This document shows, in pieces, positions 34,601-45,509 of a DNA stretch of 64,000 nt (the first letter of the stretch is position 1; each line of letters starts with the position of its first letter). Source of the DNA: Sinotaia quadrata. Lineage: Eukaryota > Mollusca > Gastropoda > Architaenioglossa > Viviparidae. The stretch spans positions 18,860,975-18,924,974 of the forward strand of contig CM054183.1 of the NCBI GenBank assembly GCA_028829895.1, in the 5' to 3' direction. The notes under the pieces were generated by a model. The model saw only the letters and a list, made by a program, of their open reading frames with translations. It had not been told where the DNA came from and searched no databases. A program made the translations under genes and the position numbers.

Positions 34601-35540
34601 CAACTATCAATGCACATTCAAAGAGATTATAAACGTGCCCCCACTCTCTGATAGTTTACAACAGTTCATTCTCAGCTACCTGTTGCTCCTCAGTCATTGA
34701 TATACTCGACCCAAACTAATTCTGCTTATTACTGGCCGCTATGTTCATTTATAAACAGAAACGATTTATGGCACGTGACCCTAGAAGGTAAGGAATGGTG
34801 AATGTTTCCTATCTCTACCGTGTGATTAATCTGCTATTCACACCTTTTACGATGGTACTGACTCTGCCCAATATTACTTCACATAACATTTCAATAATTC
34901 GTTTATGTATACCAACACACACATCCATCAATACAATGTTAGAATACAAAATAGCAAAATGCCGAAGCAAGCAAGCAGAATAATGCATTAAAAAAACAAT
35001 TGGTGAAAGCTGGTTTACAAGTAGAAATGAAATATCAGTGCGTATGTTCAAATCATCTGTAAATACAAATATAAAGATTATCATTTTTTATTGAATACGA
35101 ACTATTTTGAATATAAGCGAGATAAAGGTAAAATGATTCAGGCGTGTAGTCAAAATATATAGAAATGGCGAATTTATAATCACATAAATATACTTATTGT
35201 TATAGTTGTCATTGGTCAGAAATCCTTTTATTGTTCTAAACAAAATATACAAAAGGAGACGCCAATTTACTGCAGGCTTGCACTTGCTTAAGCATATATA
35301 TATATAATGAAATAATAAAAACATACAAACACAAAAATATAAGTATTACATATATATTCCTGAAGTGTTCAGTATTTAAACGTTTAAAGAAGTGAAATCC
35401 CAATCTAACTAAACATTCCTATCCTTAAATATAAAAGTAACAGGCGCATGGTTATTTTCAGCTTACTTATTTTCATGCATCTAAAGTGTTTTGGTTTTCA
35501 AAATGGCAGTGTTATTGAAAGTTGTCACGTGACCTTCGGA
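28651..35540. other. Intergenic region, no gene recognised
   Basis: About 6.9 kb of AT-rich DNA between gene B and locus C/D. The longest open frames (up to 99 codons) show no family motif. It holds scattered AT runs, a GGTGGT-rich phrase at 32460 and a short dispersed repeat at about 32500. Confidence 0.45.
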
Positions 35541-35599
35541 TCATGTTGGAATTCTTGTTGACTGGAAAAAAGTAAAAGTACGATGATGAATATGCTGAT

Positions 35600-35680
35600 G
35601 ATGGCAATGAATGATAATGATGATGATGATGATGATGATTATGATGATGACGACGGCGAAGATGATGATGATGATGCATT
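35600..35680. repeat. (GAT)n microsatellite
   Basis: Nearly pure GAT repeats with a few interruptions, just upstream of a LINE fragment. Confidence 0.9.
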
Positions 35681-35704
35681 GAAGTATAACGTTAAGAGAG
35701 AGAG

Positions 35705-36370
35705 AGAGTGAGCGTATGAAAAACGGGATAGACAAGTCCTCAAGTCCAAACTATATGGGGCTAACAAAATACAAGCCCTTAACGCGTACGCAATACCTGA
35801 ATCCACATGGAGGTATCATAGATTGGACAACAAATGAAATAGATTCATTGGACAGAAAACAAAGAAACTAATCACAATATATAAAGCCTTAAACACCAAA
35901 GCAGACGTAATATATAGAATCTCGGAAAATGGGGTGCAGAAGTCTGAAGAAAATCAAAGATGTCCTTGAAGGATAGGTTATAGGCCTGGTGAATTACCAT
36001 CTGGAATAACAGTAAAGTCATTATAATTCTCATTAAGTCCAACAGAACAGCAACAATCATTGATGTCTCTGTTCCAAGTGATAGAAACATAAAAGCAAAA
36101 GAAAGAGAAAAAATTGCAAAATACCAGGATTTCAGATTTAGAAATCCAGAGACTGTGGAATGTAAAAGCAAAAGTGATAACTAGAGTGATTGGAGCCTTG
36201 GGGAACATAACATCTGAGTTGGAAGGCTATCTGAATAAACTTCCTGGAAATCAGACTCACTCCACCATTTAACAGCGCTCCTTGGAAGAGTCCACATCCT
36301 CTGTATAACATTGGATCTTCCAGAATCTTGGTAAGATTCCAATACCTTTGTTCAATACCGATAATCAAGA
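35705..36370 (+). pseudogene. Decayed non-LTR retrotransposon (reverse-transcriptase C-terminus)
   Basis: Conceptual translation in shifting frames gives NKIQALNAYAIP, then IIDWTTNEIDSLDRK, KKLITIYKALNTKADV, TATIIDVSVPSDRNIK and VIGALGNITSELEGYL. This succession is typical of the C-terminal part of animal LINE ORF2-type polyproteins (the motif series around IIDWT, RKL.T...AL, IDV.VP.D and V.GALG). Several frameshifts and stops break it, so it is a dead fragment. The clade was not determined. Confidence 0.75.
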
Positions 36371-36826
36371 GAAGTGGGAAAATGCTAAATAATAATTGTT
36401 CACATGCAACAATATAGAAATCGCAGACATACTAATTAAAAATGGAAATTTTCTAGGCGATTCCCTATAATGCATAGCACTAAATCCTCCCTCGTGCCGA
36501 CATTCCTGAATCCAACACGGGTAGAACAATATAGTTTCAAGTAATAATGATTAGTAGTGGTTAGTGAAAGGATAGTATTTGGATGTAATTATTCTTGTTA
36601 TTCTTTCCTTCTTTTTCTTTAAATGGTATCAAAACCATGTTTAATCAGGAACCTAATGTTAACCTATGTATATTATCATAGTAACTGGTAATACTCATTC
36701 GAAAAGCAAATTTGTGCACGTCTCTCTTTCTCTCTCTCGTCTAATTTACTCAAATTCAGCATAACATTTTAATTTTTCTGTTCATATTTTATTTGAAATT
36801 TTAATTTTAAATAAAACCAGGAAAAC

Positions 36827-36832
<6 letters not shown>

Positions 36833-36886
<54 letters not shown>

Positions 36887-36912
36887 CGCGTGTATGTGTG
36901 TGTGCGTGTGCA
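36833..36912. repeat. (GT)n microsatellite
   Basis: About 70 bases of GT with GC interruptions. Confidence 0.95.
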
Positions 36913-36960
36913 TTTTGAAACAAGTGCTTTCTGGAGCCTTTATACCATCAGTAAGCAGAT

Positions 36961-36966
36961 TTTATT
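36961..36966 (-). terminator. Possible polyadenylation signal of locus C/D
   Basis: TTTATT on the + strand reads AATAAA on the minus strand, 37 bases after the TAA stop of exon 5. Another AATAAA overlaps the stop codon itself (36999-37004). Confidence 0.45.
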
Positions 36967-37002
36967 TTTTTAATGTTATTAGATGTTCATACATATTATT
37001 TA

Positions 37003-37120
37003 TTACCTGACAGGAGGTGAAACAGTTTTTGGAGTAGTAAGATATAATTCTTCGTGTTCACCTGCATCAATTATTTGAAAGTCTAAAACAATCCTCTTTT
37101 CATTTTCCTGAGAATACTTT
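37003..37120 (-). CDS. Locus C/D exon 5c, C-terminus
   Basis: The acceptor reads tattttttcag. The first base completes Arg, then [18 protein letters not shown] and a tail ending in PPVR before TAA. RKYS...KRIVLDF aligns with the human RKFIP...KIVIDF end. Confidence 0.8.
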
Positions 37121-40100
37121 CTGAAAAAATACAAATATACTTTAGCAAAGAAAGACAGACCATCTCCACTAAAATAAATTGTAAAGGAATTTATGCAGCA
37201 TTATTTTAATTTAAAAAGTGAAAAAGTTTCATTATAAGCAAATTTAACATTTTAATTGCTAGGATCCAGGACCACTTTATATTTTGCAAACTCTTATCTT
37301 TATTTCCTAGCATAAGATTTGCATCGTTTATATATTATACAACCAGATCATAATGTTTCCTTTGATATTTTGGTGATTCATTTGTCACTGTAAAATCTTA
37401 TATTTCAGACACTTCACACTCACGTGCATTTGAATACTTATTTGTGGTTGATAATGATTTAAGTGAAGGGAGGTAATTTTAAAATTGTTAACCTTTGCAT
37501 CAAATACTGCACGACAACGAATAACTTCGAAAAGAAGCAATGTCGCGATTTGAATATTTTTACGGATTGTGATTTAGTGATTGTCAGGCCGACATTTCAA
37601 GTAATAAAATATAGTTGCACAAGATGGTGAAGTCTAGGTGATAGTCATACATAGCCGATTATGATAGTTTGGAGCCTTGCGACATACTGCAGTGACCCTT
37701 GCATCGTTCTGCATAGCTTTCAAGTGTACGGAGACTTACAGTACTAATAAACTATTGTAGCTTATGTTTATTTATTAGAAGAAAAGAGATAAAATAAAAT
37801 TTACTCTAATTGAGCAGATTAATTTTCTGTTCTACATAAACACAACTGTTCATTCTTTTTTCACAAAATCACAATATTGAACTAAAAGTTGTATTACCTG
37901 ACGATGCTGTGAGAAGATGCTGTGGCCTGCTGTTGAGGTGATGTCGACAAATCTGTTGTCTCACGTTCGAGCATTATGGCAGAGGTTTTGTAGTCGATTT
38001 TTTCGTTATGGTGACCATTTCGAGAATAGTATATTACCTCCCTTAGTCTCGACTCAATTATCACCTTGGCACACTCATTACACGGATACTGCGTGATGTA
38101 GATGGTGCAGTTCTTCAAAGTTGCACAGTTTCTGTGTGTGACAGCGTTCAGTTTTGCGTGACAAACTGTGAAGCAAAAAAAAAATGTGTTGTCAAAGACC
38201 TTTAATACAGGACCAAAGAAACTCACTTCCAAAATCTGAGAATACTGGTCGTGTTTTTATGATTAAAAGTATTTACTGTCTCATTTAATATACGTGTACG
38301 TATAAGTGTTTGTGCGCATTAGTGTGTGCATGTGTATGTATGTGTGTGTGTGTGTGTGTGTGTGCTATACGACTTAACAATTCAAGTAATATGCAGGCTA
38401 TAACATAAAACAAAGCAAAGATGAATAAATAAATAAAGTTTAATATAAAAGCATCATTCCAAACGGGTTATTGATTAGGAAACTATGAGATGCACACATG
38501 TTATTACTAAGTTTTATTATTATTATTCTATAGTTAATTGAGTAACATTTAGAAAAAACTCAAACTTATACGAACTGATATTTTAAACAATGCAAAGGTT
38601 TGTTTAGTGTGTATTTCAAGCGTTCACATGAAGCACTAATGCTATGTTTTAATTAAAATTCAAAGCGATCTATAATTATTATTAGCTTTCGATATTTCTC
38701 TTTAAAAGTCATATTATGTTTAGAAGGATGATAATAATAACATTTGTATATTTGTTTTCGTTGACAATTTATTTACGGCTGAAATTAATTCTGAAGCACC
38801 AAACAGTTTAATATTTTACCGAGGAAGATAAAAGACAATAAACTATTTGATTTAATAAAAAGAATGTAGTCCGTATTTTTAAAGAAATCAGAAACAAATG
38901 TTTGTTTGACCGACCGTAGGAATATTTTCTGTCTCTTTTGTCGTCATCAGCCGCCCAGTGCACATCATCATCGTCCCAACCACGAGGCTTGCTGTTGTAG
39001 GCGACGCTGACTATTTGGTTGTCCTCGTTCACGATGCAAGCTCCCACCTGCAAGAGCACGTTGTTTTCAACAGTCAGTCAGAGGCAACCACTTTCCGTTC
39101 AAGACGTTTTGCCCTAATAACTGTCAGTCAAAGAAACTCATTTCCGTTTTGTTTTAACAACTGTCAGTCAGAGATAACAACATTACATTTAAAAAGCTTT
39201 GCCTTAACCACTTTCAGAGAAAATCACTTTCCGCTTTTTTCTGCATTTTAAAGTTCATAGTCATTGGCTAAATGTACAGTGAAGCTACATGCTTGTGGGA
39301 TAAATCGATTAAACAGTAATGCTGTGAAATTGTCACACTAATGCCACCTAGCTAGTGGTTATTATTATTATTATTATTATTATTATTTATTAATCGTCCA
39401 TAATTAATTACAAGTGAGGAGAATCTTACGTTATTAATAATTCTACAGAAGGCACCACTCTCTCACTTTTAAACAATGTAGATTCTGTAAACGTTTTGTC
39501 TCGTATAGTTTTTATACAACACTAAAGACAAACATTACCATCACACAATATTTCCGTAGGTGGTAAACGTCTTATCAAAGGAGAAAATAAAATCTATATT
39601 TAGCGAGCCTCCATATACCCACTTTCGTCTCCAATGTATGGTTATCAATATGTGTACGTTGATCAATAAATTTATTAAACCAACAATCAAAAAAAAAATA
39701 TATATATATAGCAAATACAATAAAATATTACATTAATATTTCCACGGACCACGTTCGAATAATTTCAATATTTATACAGTCTTATATCCTTCAACAGATT
39801 AATGTCAATATAAAATCACAGGATAGTTCTCATCAGAGAACAGAAATGGAGTTATAGAGATTATAGCAATAATAGTTTGTACGTAACATTGTCTAGGTGA
39901 ATCTGTAATAGTCTTTCTGCACAATTTCATAACAAGGGTATTGTTATTTTAATGTGTTTCTCTTGCACATTGTAGAACACTGATAAGCCGCTATTATCTC
40001 GAGGCTGATATGGGCGCGCTGCATTATTAACTCCCTCAAGCAGAACAACAATTGTAGCAATTTCCAGTAACTTCCTTGTACTAGAAATTCCACGAGGTAG

Positions 40101-41891
40101 TCAGCATTATTTGCTACAATACATCAACAGAGTGCACTGATACCTTACACTTATACACTTGGGGTAGAAACCTCTCACGTTTACCACGGTTGTAGCGGTT
40201 TATAAATCAGTGAACTGAGAGATTCTGGTGAAGAAAAAATGCTGCTTCTTCCCTGTAAAATATAATCAAGTTTATTCAGCTCTAACTCCATTCCTTCTTA
40301 CATTGAAATCTCAACTTAACAGTTTCTTGTAACAGTATTTATTAGCCCGATATACGCATACAGCATAATAAATACAACATGTCAAGTGTTTAGTATACCA
40401 CATATAAGCATCTTAGTTCACAATTTGAAGAAGTAATAGTCTACTCACATAATACGTCTCTCTATATAAAACACAAAATGCAGGAAATATTTCAAGTCCA
40501 TTCTCTCTCAATCACAGTTAACTCACCATTAAGCTAACGGCCGCCTTTCATGACAAGACTTCTTGCCACACCAAACTCAAAGTGATTAGACAATAAAATT
40601 CTTTACAGCAGGTAAACTTTTCATCTCAGCCCATTGGCTGGTCTCATTCTTGTAAATCTTAACCATTGGTTAATAAAAACTACTTATCCACCTAGAACCG
40701 ATTTGGATTACATCAGCAAGTCTAGCACATTCTTTACCTGAGTTTTTTACTTCCAACTTTTCCACCTAAAAATAACAGCACAAGCAGAGCCCAAGGTTGA
40801 GTCACTTTGACATGTAACGACTTACATAACAATTAAGTTTAGAAATGGGGATAGGCAAATTTATTCTGCCACAGAAATGTATGTTCCTGTTTACAGGCTG
40901 CTGTTTGAGCTAGAAGCATTTCTGTTTTGAGACTACTTCTCAGTGCCAAAAAGTCAAACAATGAAGTGACATATAGGATTAATATTGTTTTAAATGAAGG
41001 TGTAATTGCCGAAAGAATTATAGTTTTCTTTAGAAATATTACTATAATCTAAACAAACAAACCACCTATCAACAAATAAACAGTCGAACAAGCAAACAAC
41101 GAGATCTACGCAAAAATAAATAATAATTAATCAATCAAACAAACAAACAAACAAGAAAGAAAGCAGCACACGTAAACAATGTTACAAATATATACGTATA
41201 TTGGCATATACGAATGAATATAATTATGAGCATGTTTTTTATGCATGAATAAATATATCCTCTTTTTAATTGTGTGTGTATGTATACATACAGATATATG
41301 AAATTACATATGAGTTATATATGTGTCTAAATATTATGTATTCTCACGCTGAATCAAACCTGCCATCAGTCATACTAATACAGCGACAGATGGATAGAAA
41401 GTCAGGAAGACATTAAAAGACATGCGGATAAGTACACAGTACAGGTGAATATATTTTCTATATAGCAAAATAATGGTAAGCTAGAAAAAAAACCTTTTTT
41501 TCTGGATCTTTACTACGCTGTGCAGTTAGGAAAGCCAAAGCCATGAAAAATTCCGGACCCCATTTAATTTTCTGTCGATCTCTGAATTCAGAGAAAATTT
41601 TAAAAAGTAAAATGTCAATAACAATTTAAGTGTGAATTAATGATACTGTGCACGTCAGTTTAATAATATTTACAGTATATGTATTTTTATCTTCTTGTGA
41701 TGCACTGATTCACAAGCAGATTAAATTGATTGTTGAATATGTTTCATGTAATAATACAATTTGATACACACAAAATATAAAGATCACAATTTTAATGATT
41801 AATTAATGAACACACGTAAGATGAACAAAATCGGTTTTAGCATATATTCGCAAATGACTGTGACGGCAACACCACTTGGTTAATGAAAACA

Positions 41892-41927
<36 letters not shown>

Positions 41928-44900
41928 TAATCTTTCATAACTAATTTACTTTATTAATGATCCTCAAATAGACACCACTTGTCTATCACTTGGCAGATAT
42001 GCGGGTGATGTAATCGTTCTCGCATGAAATATAGAATATATAAACAAATTTGAGTAACTATCGAGATATTTCTGTCATTGCATGTATGAAACAATGTCCA
42101 TAAGAGAATAACAGACATCTACACCCGCTTAAGATACCTGATCGTAATAGAGAAATATGCCAAAGATAGATGGAGTAGGATTTAAAAATTATTCACTGAC
42201 ATTGAGAGAAATAAATGGTTGTGTGAGAAGCAGCTAGTTATGGTATATTGGCATTTTTGTTATATAAGTTCTTTAATTAGAATTTAATCCTCCCACCAAA
42301 CCACACACATCATATTTAGTCAGCAAACACTTCAGTAGAGTTTACTTTTATTTGGCTGTGTTTATGAGAAGACTGTTTTGTCTTAAGTTCATCCAAGCAA
42401 TTGGACTGAGATCAGATGTTTCTAATTCTAATAATTCGTGGTCAGCAAAGAAATCCTCCAGTTGTCTCTTAAAATACTTCTCTCTACCAAAACATTTTAT
42501 AAGTAAATTATTCTAAAAGCTCGTGCTACACTCACTCTTAAAAGGATAAATTTTAGCAGCTTGAAGCAAACAACAGAGTCAAGCGAAGGAGAAAAATTAC
42601 TGATATAAATCATGGTTTTGAAAACGTCTGGAATTGGTAACATTTTCCTTATGTTAACGGCCTTCAGTGTGTCTGATATAACATTTACCTTAGTGTGATC
42701 TGAGTAAAGATGGTTTCCATGCCAATTATGTAACCATTTATGTAACAATTCCTGACAGGTGGGTCAATAAATTCGGTCATAGAGCAGTCACTCCCTTAGG
42801 CTTTCCCTTTCAGAAGTGGTACCAAAACACATTAAATGCATCCAAGGCGAATATTTTGGACTTATTTTTAATAGTTTTAAAATCTACTATAGATTTGTTT
42901 CCATGTCATGTTAGAGAACTCCGAGACTATTACCATTAGATCTTGTCTCTCCTCGCCATTATTTTTGTGATTGGAGAGAGATCTATCAACATTTTCTTGA
43001 TGATCGGTCTTATCTGTTTTCATTGTTATATATTTATTATTCATAATTCTGGGATGCGATCACTAAAGTTATATGTCTGTCTCATGTTTCTTTAATTATA
43101 TCCAGAGATCAAAACCTATTTTCAACTAAAAATGAATATAGAGTATAAAGAAATGAGAACCTTGGCAGTTGTTTGAACACTATACAAATAATCTTTAGGT
43201 GAAACATTTTAAGACTGAATTGTGGAAAACTATTATTCTACGAAGAAAAATCTAAACACTGACCGTAGTGGTATTTGTATTGAAATGGATCATCTGTCTC
43301 ACTTCTGCGACACCATGGCTAGTCTGTACATCCTCTGGGCATGCTATTGTAACCTATACCCACAATCTTGTTGTCGGGGTCAACAATGCACTTTCCCACC
43401 TGCAAAAGTTCATATTATTCTCTGTCTTATACAAGAAATTAAAAAAGAATTCAGTCACTTTATACATAACAGTCACAATGAATGCTACACATACTTTTTC
43501 AATCATCAGTGAAAGTTTTAATCGCTAAATACTATAAAACAAATGACCTTGAAACTCAGTAGACTTTCTATTTCTCAAATTAGTGGTCATCAAGATATAA
43601 ATATAGCTGGCATTAACCAAAGGGCAGAGAAAATAATTCTATTATCATATGTAACTATACTATATATTTATTATATTTTACATGAGTTTGTTTCATAAGC
43701 AGTAATATAATAAAATAATATGCTACCCTAATAATTATTATCCTAATTTAAATACGGCATGCAAGGGTGGGGTGGGGAAGTTGTGTGCGTTGATTTTGTA
43801 AGAGTGTGCCTGCTGTTAGCGAGATATTTAACACAAGAAGAACAAGCAATAGATCGGCTCCGTATGAGGATAGATACCTATTACTACCTGTATAAAAGAA
43901 ACGATAGTGCCTGTGTATGAGGACACATCACTACATGCGCATGAAAAGTATTAGTACCTACCTGTGTATGAGGATCTTCGCTGCACTTGGAAGAAAGGAA
44001 AGCAACTGCCATGAAGTATTCTTCCCAAGAGATGTATTCTTCCCTTCCTCTGCCATCTTTCCTGCATTTACATGTTGAAATAAAAATGCAATTTTAGTTC
44101 CAATTCATATCGTGTCGTTACAGTTTTTACATTTGTAAAGAGAACAATTGATAATGAATGCAATATTCAGTACAGGATTAAAGTCAGAAATAATCATTTT
44201 GTGCGTTTCATTTAAATATAGCAGTAATGTAAACATTATGACATATGGAATCAGTTGTAAATGTAATAAAGAATGTGTGATGCCAACGCCACTTACTTAA
44301 TGGTTATGATATGTTTGATTAATTAATCATACATAACTAATTACAACTAATGAGAATCTTAATTTATATTATTAATAATTCTCCAGCAGATGCCACTCGT
44401 CCCTATTACTTGGCGGATATGCGGGCTCTGTAAACGTTTTCTCTCTTCCACAACATTAAAGACAAAGATTTACGGTCGCACAATATTTACGGAGGTGGAA
44501 AAATTCTTACTAAGGACAAATCCGTCTTTAATCTATACTTAGCGAGCCCCCATCCACCCACTTTCTTTTCCAACATAAGATTATCAATATATGTAGGAAG
44601 GTCAATAAATAGGTCAATAAATTTAACATTGTAGGCTAATGTCTAATGTAATTGTAGCATAATGTCTTTTATGTAACAGCACTTATTGTAGTTAGATGTC
44701 GGGCTGCAAATGCTGTCATAATTAATGCCAGTCTGTTAGTCAGATGTAACACATGAGGTAGAAGAAAGAAAAGAAAAGCATAATAACACTCAGAAGGCTT
44801 TTAGGCCTAGTTCTCAATCTCGAGATGTCCATTGCTGAATGTAGTGGAAAAAGAATAGCAATGAAAACAAAATCATTTAAAACAACATAATATCCAGCTC

Positions 44901-45502
44901 AAAATTTCCAACTAATGCAAGCGAGATAGTATGAAAGTATGCCATATACAACAATATATATTTTAATTGAGAGGGGACGACAACTTGTAACGCTGTGAAC
45001 ACTAGGTTATAACAGAGAGAAGGCAGTGACTTGACCCAGTTTAATCTGTATTCTCCTAAAATTCGTATCGTAATTGTTTTGTGTGCTGCAATCTGCGAAG
45101 AGTAAAGATAATAAAGTAACAAACCAACTGTGACAGAGTAAATTTGTCTCTCACTGTAATCATAAACAATGAATAATAAAAACTACTCACTAGTTTGAAT
45201 TACATCAGCAAATCTAGAATATTCTTGCTTCGAGCGTTTACTTCAGACACAAGACACTTTCAAAAATATCACCATAAGGAGTGCCGAAGTTCGGGTTACT
45301 CTGACAATTCAACAACTTATATAATAATTATTTTTTAAAATAGGGAGAGGCAAATTTATTCTGCCACAGTTGATATGTTATTTTATAATTATAATTATAT
45401 ATAATTATATATATATACTCACACATTCAAATATATGTCAAATTCACACATGTAGACCTACCGTTGTTTTTGTTTGACGACGCTGTCAGATCTCAATGAC
45501 AT
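37003..45502 (-). CDS. Locus C/D: dCMP deaminase paralogue with duplicated exon 2-3 pair and two active-site/frame lesions
   Basis: Minus-strand exons in transcription order are 1d 45502-45462, 2d 44061-43962, 3d 43399-43264, 2c 41581-41494, 3c 39047-38915, 4c 38165-37898 and 5c 37120-37003 (TAA 37005-37003). All have GT/AG borders. The two pairs 2d-3d and 2c-3c have the same phases (2, 0, 1), so either pair gives a joined frame between exon 1d and exon 4c: 220 codons with the d pair (containing a TAG at codon 74), 215 aa with the c pair. Exon 1d plus 2d gives [14 protein letters not shown]..., close to the human MSEVSCKKR start. Exon 4c keeps His and both Cys ligands (PCNEC) but has HAK for HAE, so it lacks the catalytic Glu. 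I found no second exon 4. It may be one gene with alternative exon pairs, or a decayed tandem copy; transcript data would decide. Confidence 0.75.
37898..38165 (-). CDS. Locus C/D exon 4c, HAK active site
   Basis: The acceptor reads gcttcacag and the donor GTCAG|gtaata (phase 2). It encodes [14 protein letters not shown], then [17 protein letters not shown]. The Lys codon is AAA where gene B has GAA. At 268 nt it is 54 nt longer than the same exon of A and B, and ends in a Ser/Thr/Gln-rich stretch ([13 protein letters not shown]). Confidence 0.9.
38338..38362. repeat. (GT)n microsatellite
   Basis: A short GT run in intron 3c. Confidence 0.9.
38915..39047 (-). CDS. Locus C/D exon 3c
   Basis: The acceptor reads gctcttgcag and the donor TACG|gtcggt (phase 1). 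It encodes [19 protein letters not shown], then [12 protein letters not shown] and DDDKRDRK. The loop usually reads GYNxMPxGC; here Gly, Met and Cys are changed to Ala, Lys and Trp, and acidic residues fill the loop. Confidence 0.88.
39060..39240. repeat. Imperfect tandem repeat, about 57-bp unit, 3 copies
   Basis: Variants of aactgtcagtcagag..cactttccgtt...gctttgcc recur three times next to exon 3c. The first unit starts about 12 bases upstream of the exon, on its intron 2c side. Confidence 0.75.
39331..40873 (+). mobile_element. Complete solo LTR, 1543 bp, 5-bp target duplication GAAAT
   Basis: The element starts TGTCACACTAATGCC and ends TTATTCTGCCACA, that is TG...CA. It is flanked by GAAAT at 39326-39330 and GAAAT at 40874-40878. 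TG...CA ends with a perfect 5-bp duplication are the mark of an LTR retrotransposon integrase, and the absence of internal coding sequence makes this a solo LTR left by recombination. It lies in the intron between exons 2c and 3c. It is the reference copy for the family found throughout the window. Confidence 0.85.
41494..41581 (-). CDS. Locus C/D exon 2c
   Basis: The acceptor reads tgaattcag and the donor AAAAAG|gttttt (phase 0). It encodes [17 protein letters not shown] and [12 protein letters not shown]. The final Gln of the block is changed to Lys within a run of A residues. Confidence 0.8.
41859..42027 (+). mobile_element. LTR-family 5' fragment
   Basis: It starts TGTGACGGCAACACCACTTGG, followed by an (ATT)n run, tttcataactaattt and gacaccacttgtctatcacttggc. 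It is about 170 bp of the family's 5' end. Confidence 0.7.
43264..43399 (-). CDS. Locus C/D exon 3d, contains in-frame TAG
   Basis: The acceptor reads acttttgcag and the donor TACG|gtcagt (phase 1). It encodes [26 protein letters not shown], a TAG stop, then [10 protein letters not shown]. Length (136 nt), phase and splice sites are intact, and the conserved PW follows the stop. The TAG (43321-43319) sits where human has Leu (..VLPW). Confidence 0.88.
43962..44061 (-). CDS. Locus C/D exon 2d
   Basis: The acceptor reads taaatgcag and the donor ACACAG|gtaggt (phase 0). It encodes [33 protein letters not shown]. It resembles gene A exon 2 ([20 protein letters not shown]) more than exon 2c, which resembles gene B. 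Confidence 0.9.
44276..45368 (+). mobile_element. LTR-family copy with internal deletion
   Basis: The 5' end is TGTGATGCCAACGCCACTTAC and the 3' end AGGCAAATTTATTCTGCCACA, 1093 bp. Flanking 5-mers do not match (GAATG, GTTGA). It lies in the intron between exons 1d and 2d, on the strand opposite to the gene. Confidence 0.75.
45462..45502 (-). CDS. Locus C/D exon 1d (start codon)
   Basis: ATG (45502-45500) opens [13 protein letters not shown] plus two bases, followed by the strong donor CG|gtaggt. Phase 2 fits exon 2d and exon 2c. MS and the basic end (KQKQR) resemble human MSEVSCKKR. Confidence 0.75.
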
Positions 45503-45509
45503 TTTCGTT

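Noticed and set aside
41582..43263. Search for a missing exon 4d and 5d of a separate gene D
   Set aside because: No VCHAE, PCNEC or RKF/RKY pattern was found on the minus strand, so a complete second minus-strand gene is not supported.
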